From Trachythela sp. YZ-2020 (lineage: Eukaryota > Cnidaria > Anthozoa > Malacalcyonacea > Clavulariidae): 64,000 nucleotides of DNA. Made by a program: the position numbers and the translations under genes. This document shows positions 44,191-54,621 of this stretch, one piece after another. Location: NCBI GenBank assembly GCA_016169945.1, contig JADLSH010000273.1, positions 1,655,001-1,719,000 of the forward strand, written 5' to 3'. A model generated the notes under the pieces. The model was not told the DNA's origin. It saw nothing but the letters and a program-made list of their open reading frames with translations, and made no database searches. Every line of letters starts with the position of its first letter. Within the stretch, counting starts at the first letter, position 1.

Positions 44191-45120
44191 GGTTATAGTA
44201 GCAATATAGCGTCAGATCAGGTTAGAACTTATAAACGTTCAAACTAAGTTAATGTTTAAAATTGGGAGATCTTGGAATCAGATTTTCAAATTAAATTTTG
44301 CCGATGGCGAGAAGTTGTGGACGCACACACCTAATAGACATGTTAAATCAGATTTAGCTAGTACTTTCTCGTATCCAAGATTGAAAACAAAAATTCGAAT
44401 TTATTGATTGGCTTCAGTTTCTTTTTATTTGCGGGTATACCATATCAATATATTCCGCGAAAGTCAGACGTGTCAATCAGGCTGAGGCAAATCGTAGTTA
44501 CTGTAATAATAGAAAACAATGGGCAAAACATATTATTGGGGGATGTGCAGTTTCCTTGTTTGGCCTGAAAAGGTGAAAATTCGTATCAATATCAAGGGGT
44601 AATACAAAGCCATTGATGGGAACCAAATTATAAAGTTGAGCTTCTCCCCCAAATGTCCACAATTTCTCGCCATGCGCAGGCTCAATCGAGCGAAGTAGCG
44701 AACAACGCATCGTGCTCATCGCCTCAACTTAATTCGTTGTCATTTTAGTCGATTTACAAGCGTCCTGCATCGCTTGGGCCAGTTGGCCTTTGCCCTGGGC
44801 CTTTGGCTTTGCCCTGGGCCTCTGGCTATACTATATAATATATATGGCTATATACTCGGCTCCTCGCTATAATATAGCATAGTCTATTAATTTGAATTTA
44901 TTTGGAAAATGGAATGTCAATTATTTCAATCAATGAATTATTACGAGTGAATACAGCGCGCTGCGAAGCGCAATATGCGTCACAGCGTTTCTCAGGTTAG
45001 GTTAGATGTAATATATCATATACGAGAAGGAGTTTATTATTGTGATGTGAAACACCGAAAAGCGTAAAATTTAAATCACTACAATAAACGACTTCGAGTG
45101 TATGATATAGCTTCTCAAAC
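44191..45120. other. No gene recognised
   Basis: Flanking DNA of the hAT remnant and then non-coding sequence. The tripled phrase 'ctttggc(c/t)ttgccctggg' at 44780-44825 is a local simple duplication. A short (TA) tract lies at 44830-44845. Confidence 0.35.
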
Positions 45121-45560
45121 AAATCAGTTTTAGGGAGAAATTCAACGCGAAAGTTGAGTTAATTTATGGGTGTTTTAAGACAACGATTAAAACAAGTGTT
45201 ATCAAGACAACGATTGAACGATATAAACTTCTCCCTTGGAAAGCCAGTTTTTATGAAAAAGAGTATTAGTTACTCGGCTGCGTCCTTATGGAACAGCTTA
45301 CCAAGTTTGGCTAAGGAACAAAACAGCCTTAGTGAATTTAAATCTATTCTTGACCGCAGCTGATGTATTCTTGACATCTTGGAATTAGTAATTAGTAATC
45401 TATAAAATTAGTAATATAGGTATTGTAATAGTTGTAAATTAATCTATATTTGTATTGTTAATTTTAGTAGTTTGCAAACGGCTCCTTGAAAAGCAGGTGC
45501 TATGTGCCCTGAAGGACTACCGTTTTTAAATATTTTTAAATAATAATAATAATAATAATA
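45121..45560 (+). mobile_element. LINE 3' end fragment
   Basis: The open frame 45166-45363 gives the LINE C-terminal block SAASLWNSLPSLAKEQNSL followed by EFKSILDRS. A 3' UTR with 'ccttgaaaagcaggtgctatgtgccctgaagg' and an (AAT)n tail at 45539-45559 follow. Only the last 65 codons remain. Same type of tail as LINE A but a different 3' UTR, hence a different subfamily. Confidence 0.85.
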
Positions 45561-45741
45561 ACGATACGGTGGCGATTAACGCGATTTCCTTTGTGTTTTG
45601 CTCATGAATTATTAATGAGTTTGAGAAGATGTCATTACAACACTTACCAATAATCGTAAGCCAAATCACTTCACATTTCTGATTTCACAATTACATCCTT
45701 TGACAATTTTCGAACTACCGTAAAGCGTGCGCATTTATTAA

Positions 45742-45889
45742 TACAAGGTTTCAACTTTCAAAACGTTTCCTCCGCACTAATCCGCGGAGTTTGTCACTCA
45801 AAACTTTTTATTTTGCTTATAATAACACTTGTGGGCGTGGTGCCAAACCCGCGGAAAAAACGTTTTGAAAGTTGAAACCTTGTTATAAA
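45742..45889. mobile_element. 148-bp MITE
   Basis: Terminal inverted repeats acaaggtttcaactttcaaaacgttt at the left and its exact inverse near the right end (25+ bp). The centre is unrelated. 'ta' flanks both ends, compatible with a TA target. Confidence 0.8.
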
Positions 45890-46019
45890 TGTTATCGTTT
45901 ATCTGATAAGACGACAATGTATCAAACAATCTCATTATTCAAACTCTTTTTCTCTCATTGGCCAATCGGATCTGACAAAATTCCAAATCGGACTAGCGCT
46001 TAAAATTCCAATTCGGACT

Positions 46020-46126
46020 TGTGCAATTTCGGCGCCCCATTTATGCTTTGGCGCCCCCCAAAAAACTTCGCTGGGGGGGGCATGGCCCCCCGGCCCCCCC
46101 TGCCAGCACGCCACTGACAGTTGAGT
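46020..46126. mobile_element. GC-rich transposon end with cgtgctgg/cactga terminus
   Basis: C-run-rich segment ending 'ccagcacgccactga', an inverse of the CAGTGGCGTAGC-type terminus found at 7357 and 61326. Only one end is present, so this is a truncated copy. Confidence 0.5.
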
Positions 46127-46246
46127 TATGCGCTGTTGCGTTGAATATTGGTGGGATTATAACTAGTATTATAGTCAGTGGGCGCACGGCTGTTTACAAA
46201 GGAGCCTCAGCGGTTGATAAATTAGCCTGTTTATAACGTGTTTAAA

Positions 46247-47437
46247 GTGCACCTCACCCCAAAACATTTTTTTGGCTTTATCAAATCTTGGCATCATTTC
46301 TAGTATATCCGTGAAATTTTTTTTTAATTTGACCAAATCGGTAGATTTTTATGGCGTTTTGAACTTAGCTTTCGATGGACCTTGGCCGTCGTATCTTCTA
46401 ACCAAAAAGAACCTGGGTCTAGCCCATTTTCTGACGTCACACAAGGTAGTCGGCATTTAGCTTTGATCGGCTTGTATTCAGTTCGCATTTCGCCTTTGCT
46501 TGCCTTGAATCAATCGAAGTTTACATTGTTTTTTTCTGGCCTTCATGTCTAACCATGAACAGACTAGCACACAAGATATATATAATTGCTATATATGGAT
46601 AGAATCAGCTTTAGAAGAGCTATCTAACAATATGCCGCATTAAGCAATTAAGCTATATCTGTAAGACTGTATTATTTAGTTCGAGCACTTTGAAAATCCA
46701 ACTTCGCACGCGTGTAGCATCTAAAACTACAACTTGTTTACACGATATAGGTCACTGCTATATATACAAAAAAATCGCCTTTTTCTGGGCTATCTTTTGG
46801 TATGAAGCATGAGAATATATCTTGATTATTGACTTCAGGCGTATCAAAAAAGTTTACCCCTACTACAGCACAATTAGTACACACGATATATTTTCGTCAT
46901 TTGACACGCGAAACATATATCGAATTTCTTGGACATTTCCTTGAGAACTACATACGTTTCATACATCTAAGATGCGTAGATCGAAAGCTCTGTTCAAGAG
47001 AAACATTTTACGTACAGTTTCGTGCTTGTAGGTCTGATATTGGCTGAGTTATGTCACTTATGAAGCGATATCCAAATGGAATATTACTCACACGTCTTTC
47101 GTAGCGCCAATGTACCCGCGGCGCGAAATGAACTTAGTAAAATATATTTAAAGCTCAGTATTTTCGGTTGATAAACACATGTTTTATGCATGGTAGAAAG
47201 CTGTAGGCATGACGAACACGCTTCATAGTTGTTTCAAGGTTGTAGATTCCCTTGCGTGACGTCACGAAATATACTCGTTCCAGACTCCTCGTAACGACGG
47301 ACAAGGTCCATCAAAAAGTGCCTTTTTGCCAACTTTAAACTGCCATAAAAATCGAACGATTTGACCAAATAAATTAAAATTTTCACGGATACTCTAGAAA
47401 TGATTCCATGATTTGATATAGCGAAAAAATTTTTTTA
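46247..47437. mobile_element. 1.2-kb DNA transposon with long inverted ends, copy 1
   Basis: The left end 'gtgcacctcaccccaaaa...tcaaatcttggcatcatttctagtatatccgtgaaa' is the inverse of the right end at 47340-47437, each about 150 bp. The interior has no recognisable transposase. The right end runs straight into the microsatellite tail of LINE E. A related copy in reverse orientation is at 51680-52555. Confidence 0.75.
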
Positions 47438-47476
<39 letters not shown>

Positions 47477-47606
47477 CAGTAGATGGTTTAATTAGATAAC
47501 ATTGCAGCCAAAAGGCTGAATTGTGTTATAGAATACAAAAAATTTTTAAAAATATTTACAAGGATTATTTATAGATATATAAAAATATGCTATAGATGAG
47601 TATATA

Positions 47607-48197
47607 TTACGCTGTGAATGAATTATGAGCAATAAAACTATTTTTGAATCGTTGAGTTCGGAATTTCACATTGAACTCGTGAGTACATCTTAAGTTAAAA
47701 TTGTTAAAATTACGAGAGGGTAATAAACTATGTAGTCTATGACTTTCGCAGGAAGCAATCTCTTTGAACAGTTTACGTGTAAGTTCCTCTCTTCTCGTTT
47801 TTAATCTTTGAAGGTTCGTGCTATTTAGCGCTTCTTCATACGTAAGCCATGGGAATATAATTTTCATTGCTCTCTTTTGCATCGTTTCCAGCTCATCTGA
47901 TAGATATTGAGTCAGACTGTTATGAAAGGCTGGACATGCATACTCCATAACAGGTCGAATACAGGTGGTGAAAAATTGAAGTAATTCCTTAGTGGCTACG
48001 TTTAATCTCTTTAACTGGCTCAAGAAATACAACCTCTTTCGAGCTTTCTTGATTATTTCATCAATGTGTTTGTTCCACTTTAGGTTATCAGAGATATAGA
48101 GATCTAGAATCTTTGCGTGGACGACTACTTCGACCGGATCATTATAAATTAAGATGGAATCGAATTGTGGTGGGTTTTGGCTGAATCCAATACGCAA
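47607..48197 (-). pseudogene. LINE E C-terminal domain
   Basis: Post-RT segment (196 aa) with LDLYISDNLKWNKHIDEIIK, FFTTCIRPVMEYACPAFHN, LETMQKRAMKIIFP and a tail with basic residues. The start codon shown is only the first ATG after a single stop that separates it from the RT frame. Confidence 0.85.
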
Positions 48198-48950
48198 TTA
48201 TTTACATTTTGTTTGGTTTAGTTGAAATCTGTTTGCATGAGCTTGTACAATAAATTCGTCCACGTTCCTTTGAATATAGCTTGCTTCTCCTTTGTTAACT
48301 GATTCTGACATAGTTGCATCGTCAACAAACTTCCAATTATTAGATGTTGTAATATTGATATCGTCTATCATTATGATAAATAGCCATGGGCCTAACAATG
48401 TACCTCGAGGAACTCCCGCTGTAACCATTTTCCATTCCGAATAGAAATCTTGGCTTAGTTTTACTCGTTGTTTTCTGCAGGTTAAAAATCGGTTATCCAG
48501 TCAATTGTCCATGAGGGTAGATCATACGTTTTTAATTTCTGAACTAATAGGAGATGGTCGATCACGTCGAATGCTTTTCTGAAATCAAACAACATTACTC
48601 TAGTTTTCCCACCGTTACCATCAGTGGATCCATTCCATTCATGGAGCATACTTATGAGCGCTTGGGTAGTACTTGAATTTGGGATTGTTCCATACTGGTT
48701 TCGATCTATTTTCTTTAACACAGCTGGTTTGATAAAATTTTGCACCACATAACCCTCAGCGATTTTTTTATATTATCGGGGTCAAAGAGATTGGACGCAA
48801 ATGTTTATTTACGTTACGTACTGGTTTTTCTTTTTGAATTGGAACAATATTTGCACACTTCCAAGATTGAGGTAGATGGGATTCACTGTATGACTGGTTT
48901 AGGATAACTGAAATAGGTCGAGCTAGGATGTCAGCATTTTCTTTGAGGAC
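48198..48950 (-). pseudogene. LINE E reverse transcriptase core
   Basis: Between 48950 and 48750 the minus strand holds broken RT sequence. The frame 48748-48482 has YGTIPNSSTTQALISM and motif A MLFDFRKAFDVIDH. The frame 48428-48198 has motif B AGVPRGTLLGPWLFIIM and motif C FVDDAT. The two frames are separated by a frameshift near 48480. Catalytic aspartates are still present. Confidence 0.85.
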
Positions 48951-49361
48951 CTAACCTGGAATACCATCTGGTCCTGTGGACTTCCTTGGGTTTAACGATG
49001 ATAGACTTTTAAAAACTTGGTATTCTGAAACGCAGAAGGGCTCTAACATATTTCTACCCTCTTTTTGCTGGGAATAAGTTGGTGGTAAGGGATTAAAGTG
49101 CTGCATTGGTTCCAGAAATGCTTCATTGATTAAGTTAGCAAGTTGATGCGGGCTGAGATCCAGTGGTGTTAAATTAACTGGGTCAATTTCTAAGTTATGG
49201 CGCACCGACATAATATCTTCTGAATTTGCAACTTGCTCCGACATACCGCTAAGTTTTTTTATTTCTTTCCACCACCTAGCAGGAGCACTCTCTTTCAATT
49301 CTTTAAATTTTTTCGTCATAAAACGTAGATCGACAGGACTTTCTCTCGCGAATGACTTCAT
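48951..49361 (-). pseudogene. LINE E pre-RT region
   Basis: Encodes the linker with PARWWKEIKKLSG and the start of the RT (SLNPRKSTGPDGIPG, motif 1), where a stop breaks the frame at 48951. This matches the CR1/L2-like layout seen in LINE D (RKASGSDDIPAW) but is a different subfamily. Confidence 0.8.
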
Positions 49362-49540
49362 TTCTCAAACTTCGGAATGTTATTAGATCTCCTTGTTTTA
49401 GGCATTTTTGACGACGTTGGATAAGATGTTTCAATTTTGAAGAGATCCAGGGAGGGTCATTGGAAAATGTTACTTTTGAACGAATTGGAAGGTGTGTATT
49501 CAATCCGTAATTAATAATGGATTCGAGTGTATTAACTTTA

Positions 49541-49622
49541 TTAATCCAAATAGTTGGAAATAATATGATCACAAAATCAAATTTACCTGGTTCTATTAAA
49601 TGGTGTAATAACACATATGTCT
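49541..49622 (-). pseudogene. Inverted fragment of the packaging ATPase at the LINE E 5' junction
   Basis: Reads on the minus strand as the peptide that follows the Walker A lysine/threonine, from KTYVLLHHLIEPGKFD to TIWINK. It is the inverse of 49777-49863, with only two amino-acid differences. The open frame runs directly from this piece into LINE E (VNTLESIINYG), making an accidental in-frame fusion. The piece was evidently copied in inverted orientation when LINE E inserted or during repair. Confidence 0.85.
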
Positions 49623-49728
49623 TAATAGTAGTAGTAGTATACACAATAAAAGTAGTAGTTAACACAATTAGAGTAGTATATGGATACACAATAAAGTAGT
49701 ATATGGATATACACAATAATAGTAGTAT
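49623..49728. repeat. Short imperfect tandem 'agtagtatatggatacacaataa'
   Basis: A unit of about 23-30 bp containing 'agtagtatatggata' and 'acacaataa' occurs roughly three to four times between the inverted ATPase piece and the ATPase start. It may have arisen from slippage during the rearrangement. Confidence 0.6.
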
Positions 49729-50212
49729 ATGGATAAACCGGAGTTAACACTTATTGTTGGCCCCTCAGGAGTTGGTAAGACATATGTGTTATTACACCAT
49801 TTAATAGAACCAGGTAAATTTGATTATGTGATCATATTATGTCCAACTATTTGGATTAATAAAATGTATGCGGAATGGAAACCAATTGACGCAGACGATG
49901 GAGTAATAGCGGTTGAGGTGAGCGGTGATAAGCTTGATAGTATGCTTAAATACATCATTAAAAACCTTTGTGTTGCCGGTGCTAGTAGAGTAGCTGTTAT
50001 AATTGATGACATCTCCAACGAAACAAAACAACATAGCAACTTCTGTATGCTTAGCTAATTAGCATATAGTGGTAGACACCATGGGATTAGCTTATTTATA
50101 GTATCTCAGAAGTTAAATAGCATAGCGACTGGGGTTAGGGATAACACTACCCGAATAATCTTCTTTAAAACGCATAATAAGCGCAGTATGAAGGTCCATG
50201 CATGAATTAGAT
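49729..50212 (+). pseudogene. Polinton/adintovirus-type genome-packaging ATPase (A32-like), one internal stop
   Basis: The frame starting at 49729 opens with TLIVGPSGVGKT (Walker A P-loop, residues 8-17), followed by YVIILCPTIW and a Walker B block SRVAVIIDDIS at about residues 90-100. A stop (TAA at 50056) interrupts it, after which the same frame continues with a GRHHGISLFIVSQ block (the conserved arginine/glutamine sensor region of FtsK/HerA-type packaging ATPases) and RDNTTRIIFFKTHN, ending at a stop near 50210. Such ATPases pump viral genomes into capsids and are hallmark genes of Polintons, adintoviruses and virophages. Length is slightly short of the family's ~200-250 residues. The single nonsense change makes it a young pseudogene. 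Inferred to be from the same kind of element as the polymerase B piece at 39308. Confidence 0.85.
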
Positions 50213-51135
50213 CATTAACCTTGCTCGTCAATAGATCATATGAAAGTTTGATTTGTTAATCCAACCCCAAGAAAAATACACTTACTTCTTTTTACATAAA
50301 AGGATACGCTAATATTGGATAATAAATAAAAGAATACGCTTGATGGTAATAAATAAAACGCGCTAATTACGCTCTAGCGCTCCTGAATTATGAAAATATA
50401 AATAAATAGCTTCTGCGGAGGAGAGAGGCGCCAAACAATGCCAACCTGCCAAGAAAAGCCTCGAGGAAGAAAGAGAACGTGGTGACGCGTCACGGTTTAA
50501 TAATGTTCGCCGCTGATCGATAGTCATTGCGTATACCGAATGACTACCATTGTCATTGCGTATACCGATCTTTGCCCACGAAATGAATCGAGAATCGAGA
50601 TTGCGAACGCATATATATATACTCAAGAGACCTCGTTAAGATTAGGGAGCTGCTCGCCTTACGGCTCGCAGCAACAATTTACAGCAAGGCGCTCTATTGA
50701 CTAAGGGTATAAAGTCGCTTAGAAGTCACTGGGCGGCTATTGATATTCAGTAATTATCGAAAAATTCAATTTGTCTATCTGCAACGACATACACAGCTCA
50801 GTATTATCTGGTATTATACTGCAACTCGAATCACAGCTCGAACATATAGAGCTAGATAATTAAAATCTTAGGATACAAAATAAAGGATCGTAGGCGTATC
50901 AATAAAATCCGGCCTGTCACTGTGTCAACACTTAACAGTGTCAGTCCGTATATATTCGGCAAAATTCGAATAAGAGCTGGTCGGCCGGCCTGATCATATA
51001 TTTACAAGATAACGGAAAAAAATTATTTTCTCCCGTACCACGTGAAATACCAGCTTTTGTTGAATACGGGTTAAACTTCCACGGGGTTTGTGTGGTGATA
51101 TATCCTGCAAGTGATATTTAGTTTCCGGATCGACT
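50213..51135. other. No gene recognised
   Basis: After the ATPase remnant the sequence is non-coding, with repeated phrases 'aataaataaaagaatacgct' at 50315-50360. The duplicated 'cgtataccgaatgac / cattgcgtataccga' at 50520-50570 is a short local repeat. No ORF is convincing. Confidence 0.35.
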
Positions 51136-51290
51136 TTAAGGCTGGTTTTCATACGTCGCAGTTTCGCAGTGCTATTGTCTTAGTTCATTGAGGATTAAAA
51201 TCCTTGCTCTAGCTGAAAATCAAATGAACACTAACAATGGTCCATCAGTGCATCGCCGACCATCGGGGAGATCATGAAAACCAGGCTTAA
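51136..51290. mobile_element. 155-bp MITE with TTAA ends
   Basis: Terminal inverted repeats TTAAGGCTGGTTTTCAT and ATGAAAACCAGGCTTAA (17 bp, one mismatch) with TTAA at both ends, which fits piggyBac-type target sites. The interior is non-coding. Confidence 0.8.
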
Positions 51291-51679
51291 GACTTATTGC
51301 TAATCAGAATATCGTCTGTTCATATCACTGCTTGTCATTGATTTCATCTATGAACTATAGTCCATATAGTATTCCTATTCCGCCTTCAACTTCAAGCGTT
51401 CTTGAAAGATCAACTCAGACTCTCAGAGATATACCTCACAACGTTCTGTATCATCGTCATATATGAAATTAGTTTGGATTATTTAACCATTCAGTTTCTC
51501 GCTATTGAGTGACAGTGAGCTTGGCATTGTTTCAAGCAAGGTCATAAATACGACGCGAATTGTTCAATAATCTATAGTCGGTATGTAATAACATAAACAT
51601 GTTATCAAACTGCTGTTTGTTGATGACAATACATAAATCGTTTATACTTCATATATGAAATTAGTTTCGATTATTCAAA

Positions 51680-52555
51680 GTGCACCTCACCCAAAAAATT
51701 TTTTTGGCAATATCAAATCTTGGGATCATTTCTAGTGTATTGGTGAAAATCTTTATTTATTTGGTCAAATCGTTCGATTTTTATGGCAGTTTAAAGTAGG
51801 CAAAAAGGCACTTTTTATGGACCTTGTCCGTCGTTACGAGGAGTCTGGAACGAGTAAATTTCGTGACATTGGCGCACATGCAAATTCCCTGTATACTGTC
51901 GGCCATCTACATATGATATATGAGACCTACAAGCACAAACCGTACGTAAAATGTTTCTCTTGATCAGAGCTTTCGATCTATGCCTCTTACATGCATAGAA
52001 CGTGTGCAGTTCTCAAGAAAATGTGCACGAAAATCGATGTATGTTTCGCCGGGATTTGATGTATTTTTTAGAAGTTTAGTGCCGTGGAATTTTAGTACAC
52101 TTTTCCTGTGGGCGAATAACTCGATAAATAATGAACTAACGAACTTGAAGTAACCAATAGCTATCCCGTCATGAAGAGAGCTTTATTTTCATGTGTGATA
52201 TGTCTATATAGCTTGTGTACTTCAATTTAAATGTTACGACAAATTTTGTATGTTTTCAGCTTTCAAGCGTTTTTCATGCCTGCAGCTTTCTACCATGCAT
52301 AAAACATGTGTTTATCAACAAAATAGCTTTAAATATATCTTACTAAGTCCATTTGGATATCGCTTCATAAGTGACATAACTCAGCGGCCAATATCAGACC
52401 TACAAGCACGAAGCTGTACGTAAAATATTTCTCTTGAACAGAGCTTTCGATCTACGCATCTTAGATGTACGGAACGTATGTAGTTCTCAAGGAAATGTAC
52501 ACGAAAATCGATGTATGTTTCGCGGGTCAAACGGCGAAAATATATCGTGTTTAAT
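51680..52555. mobile_element. DNA transposon with long inverted ends, copy 2 (truncated, rearranged)
   Basis: Starts with the same 'gtgcacctcaccc' terminus as 46247 and matches the right half of that element in reverse order, including 'caggcactttttatggaccttgtccgtcgttacg' and the region equivalent to 46870-47210. The internal piece 51910-52045 is repeated in diverged form at 52400-52525, an internal tandem duplication. The second terminus is missing and the copy ends at a (TA)n tract. Confidence 0.7.
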
Positions 52556-52815
52556 TATATATATATATATATATAGTTTTTCGCTTACCTCAAAACTTGT
52601 CTGCAACAGGCTGTTTCATCTGTAAAAGAATCATCAGGCAGTTTGATGATTCTTTACATAAACACTGTTGCAACTATTTTGAAAAGTAACAAACTATAAT
52701 TTCTCTAACTATATATGTTGTCGAGCACTCTTTGCGTTTCGTAGACCTAAACCTACACGTATATATATATATATATATATAGTAACAATTCAGAGATTCA
52801 ACAGTTTTGAATAGA

Positions 52816-52876
52816 CATTTTATTACTAGTTAGTTTCGCGCTACATACGTATGTGTAGTACTCTTCAGACAAAATG
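52816..52876 (-). ncRNA. Hammerhead ribozyme, family B, copy 1
   Basis: On the minus strand: helix I CAUUUUGU pairs with AUAAAAUG (eight pairs, one G-U). The core is CUGAAGA, and helix II is CUACACA/UAUGUAG closed by UACG, with one mismatch. GAAA follows, then a minimal helix III ACUA/UAGU with a two-base loop, and cleavage is predicted after the A that follows UAGU (between 52824 and 52823). All conserved type I hammerhead core residues are present. Compared with copy 2, the helix II difference is a single base that creates the mismatch. Confidence 0.82.
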
Positions 52877-52999
52877 ATCTAAATGGATTAGAATATCTGA
52901 ATTTTAACTATATTATGCTCTGGTTCTCCATTGAGCACTCTACTATATCGGTTTTTACTATATCGTCTATAGTCTATATATATATATATATATTCAAAT

Positions 53000-53034
53000 C
53001 TGCAGACATGCATGTTTCGCCGTTCAACGGCTCG
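53000..53034 (-). ncRNA. Truncated hammerhead ribozyme, family A
   Basis: Contains helix II (GCCGU/ACGGC), GAAA, helix III and the cleavage site of the family A hammerhead, but the CUGA part of the core and one strand of helix I are replaced by a (TA)n tract, so it cannot be active. Bounded by TA tracts on both sides. Confidence 0.85.
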
Positions 53035-53303
53035 TATATATATATATATATATAGAGAGATTTTCGCTTACCTCAAAACTTGTCTGCAACAGGCTGTTTC
53101 ATCTGTAAAAGAATCATCAGGCAGTTTGATGATTCTTTTACAGATGAAACAACCTATTCTAGACAAATTTTGAATAACAAAACTATAATTTGCTCTAACT
53201 ATATGTTGTCGAGCACTCTTTGCGTTTCGTAGACCTAAACCTACACGTATATATATATATATATATATAGTAACAATTCAGAGATTCAACAGTTTTGAAT
53301 AGA

Positions 53304-53364
53304 CATTTTATTACTAGTTAGTTTCGCGCTACACACGTATGTGTAGTACTCTTCAGACAAAATG
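53304..53364 (-). ncRNA. Hammerhead ribozyme, family B, copy 2
   Basis: Same architecture as the copy at 52816: CUGAAGA core at 53356-53350, helix II CUACACA/UGUGUAG with a UACG loop (perfect seven pairs plus outer pairs with one A-C mismatch), GAAA at 53325-53322, and helix III ACUA/UAGU. Cleavage is predicted between 53312 and 53311. Helix I has eight pairs. Confidence 0.85.
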
Positions 53365-53472
53365 ATCTAAATAGTACCACAAAAATTATCTGAATTTCTG
53401 AATTTTAACTATATTATGCTCTGGTTCTCCATTGAGCACTCTACTATATCGGTTTTTACTATATCGTCTATA

Positions 53473-53521
<49 letters not shown>

Positions 53522-53765
53522 CGCTTACCTCAAAACTTGTCTGCAACAGGCTGTTTCATCTGTAAAAGAATCATCAGGCAGTTTGATGATTCTTTTACAG
53601 ATAACAACTATTGTAGACATGTTTTGAAAATAACAAAAAATCTATAATTTGCTCTAACTATATGTTGTCGAGCACTCTTTGCGTTTCGTAGACATAAACC
53701 TACACGTATATATATATATAAAAAAAAAATAATCAAAAAAAAATCAAAAAAAAATCGTTTTTTCC

Positions 53766-53928
53766 CTCAACTACTATATTATGGAATAGTATTGACTTTA
53801 TTGATCGTAATACAAAGTCGATTGGTTCATTTAAGAACTCATTATCTTCTTTTTTTGACATTCAAACTTACACTAGCTATTATGATTTTTCTATTGATAT
53901 ATATTTATTTGTATTTGTGGGAAACTAA
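53766..53928 (+). pseudogene. LINE C-terminal fragment
   Basis: Plus-strand frame beginning PSTTILWNSIDFIDRNTKS and GSFKNSLSSFF, the LINE C-terminal 'LWNSL...FK..L' signature, ending at a stop at 53928. No 3' microsatellite follows, so both ends are truncated. Confidence 0.65.
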
Positions 53929-54329
53929 AGAGAAACAAGAAATCGGTGTTGAATATAATTCAGACATAAACGCGCAAACGGCGCAATAACGCGGAGCTCT
54001 ATTTATTAGAGTTCAACGGCCAGCTGTCACATATAATATTCCTGATAATTTATATTAAACTGTAAAACAGGTCAGGTTTTTATAATAAAACTGAAGACCT
54101 TAGTTCTCTCTACATCTTGCCATATTTTAAGATGATCCTATAGCTCCTCATTATTATACTTCGATTTCACCCAAACGCTTGAACAGACTCGATATAAGTA
54201 TTCAGCGAGACGCATTCCTCACGACATCAGTGGAATACGCAAGACATTTAATCGCGTGCGCGGCCCATGTATTGGTCAAACGTTGGCAGACCAATTCAAA
54301 TGAGTAACAAATATATATATATATTATAT
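53929..54329. other. No gene recognised
   Basis: Non-coding sequence between the LINE fragment and the hammerhead array, ending in a (TA)n tract at 54310-54327. Confidence 0.4.
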
Positions 54330-54339
54330 TTAGTCAAAT

Positions 54340-54383
54340 CTGCAGACATGCATGTTTCGCCGTTCAACGGCTCGTCAGTGCAG
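54340..54383 (-). ncRNA. Hammerhead ribozyme A1
   Basis: Minus strand: helix I CUGCA/UGCAG; core CUGACGA; helix II GCCGU/ACGGC with a UGA loop; GAAA; helix III ACAU/AUGU with a two-base GC loop; cleavage after the C of GUC, between 54345 and 54344. A complete type I hammerhead with the very short helix III known from PLE and retrozyme ribozymes; such ribozymes often work as dimers. Confidence 0.92.
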
Positions 54384-54621
54384 CTTGTAACGCAGTCTAG
54401 ATGCGAGTGACTTCGTATTTATACACCATAATCTTGCCCTCACCAAGCGCATGTGGTACAATACTCAGACACATGCGCATCCAGACATGCGTGAAGTGTC
54501 TTGGGGCCAGAGTGCTCAAACGACCACAAGGGAAGTGAGCTTTTGCATTATAGCTTATAGCCACCAATTAACCTCACAGAGTGCTCAACAACACCAAGTG
54601 AAGGAGCATATATAGTCAAAT

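Larger units (their letters stand above)
47438..49540 (-). mobile_element. LINE retrotransposon E (minus), decayed
   Basis: Reads from 49540 to a (TAG)n tail at 47440-47481. It contains the linker after the endonuclease (SNDPPWISSKLKHLIQRR), the pre-RT region, the RT in two frames and the C-terminal domain. The insertion point at the 3' side abuts the end of the 46247-47437 transposon. At the 5' side the LINE is fused to an inverted piece of the packaging-ATPase gene. Confidence 0.88.
52556..53735. repeat. Mosaic of PLE-tail hairpins and hammerhead pieces separated by (TA)n
   Basis: A block of about 450-490 bp repeats: PLE-tail hairpin (starts 52572, 53065, 53515), a 'ttgtcgagcactctttgcgtttcgtagacctaaacc' segment (52715, 53207, 53663), a (TA)n tract, hammerhead B unit (52780, 53267), and (TA)n again. 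A truncated hammerhead A lies at 53000-53034. The hairpins pair 'tctgtaaaagaatcatca' with its inverse and, in the middle copy, pair most of the PLE 3' end. The third repeat is cut off at an A/T-rich run at 53720. Confidence 0.8.

Noticed and set aside
53100..53160. CTGATGA...GAAAC spaced by 12 bases in the PLE-tail hairpins
   Set aside because: The 12 bases between them do not pair with each other, so helix II cannot form. The motif lies in PLE coding sequence.
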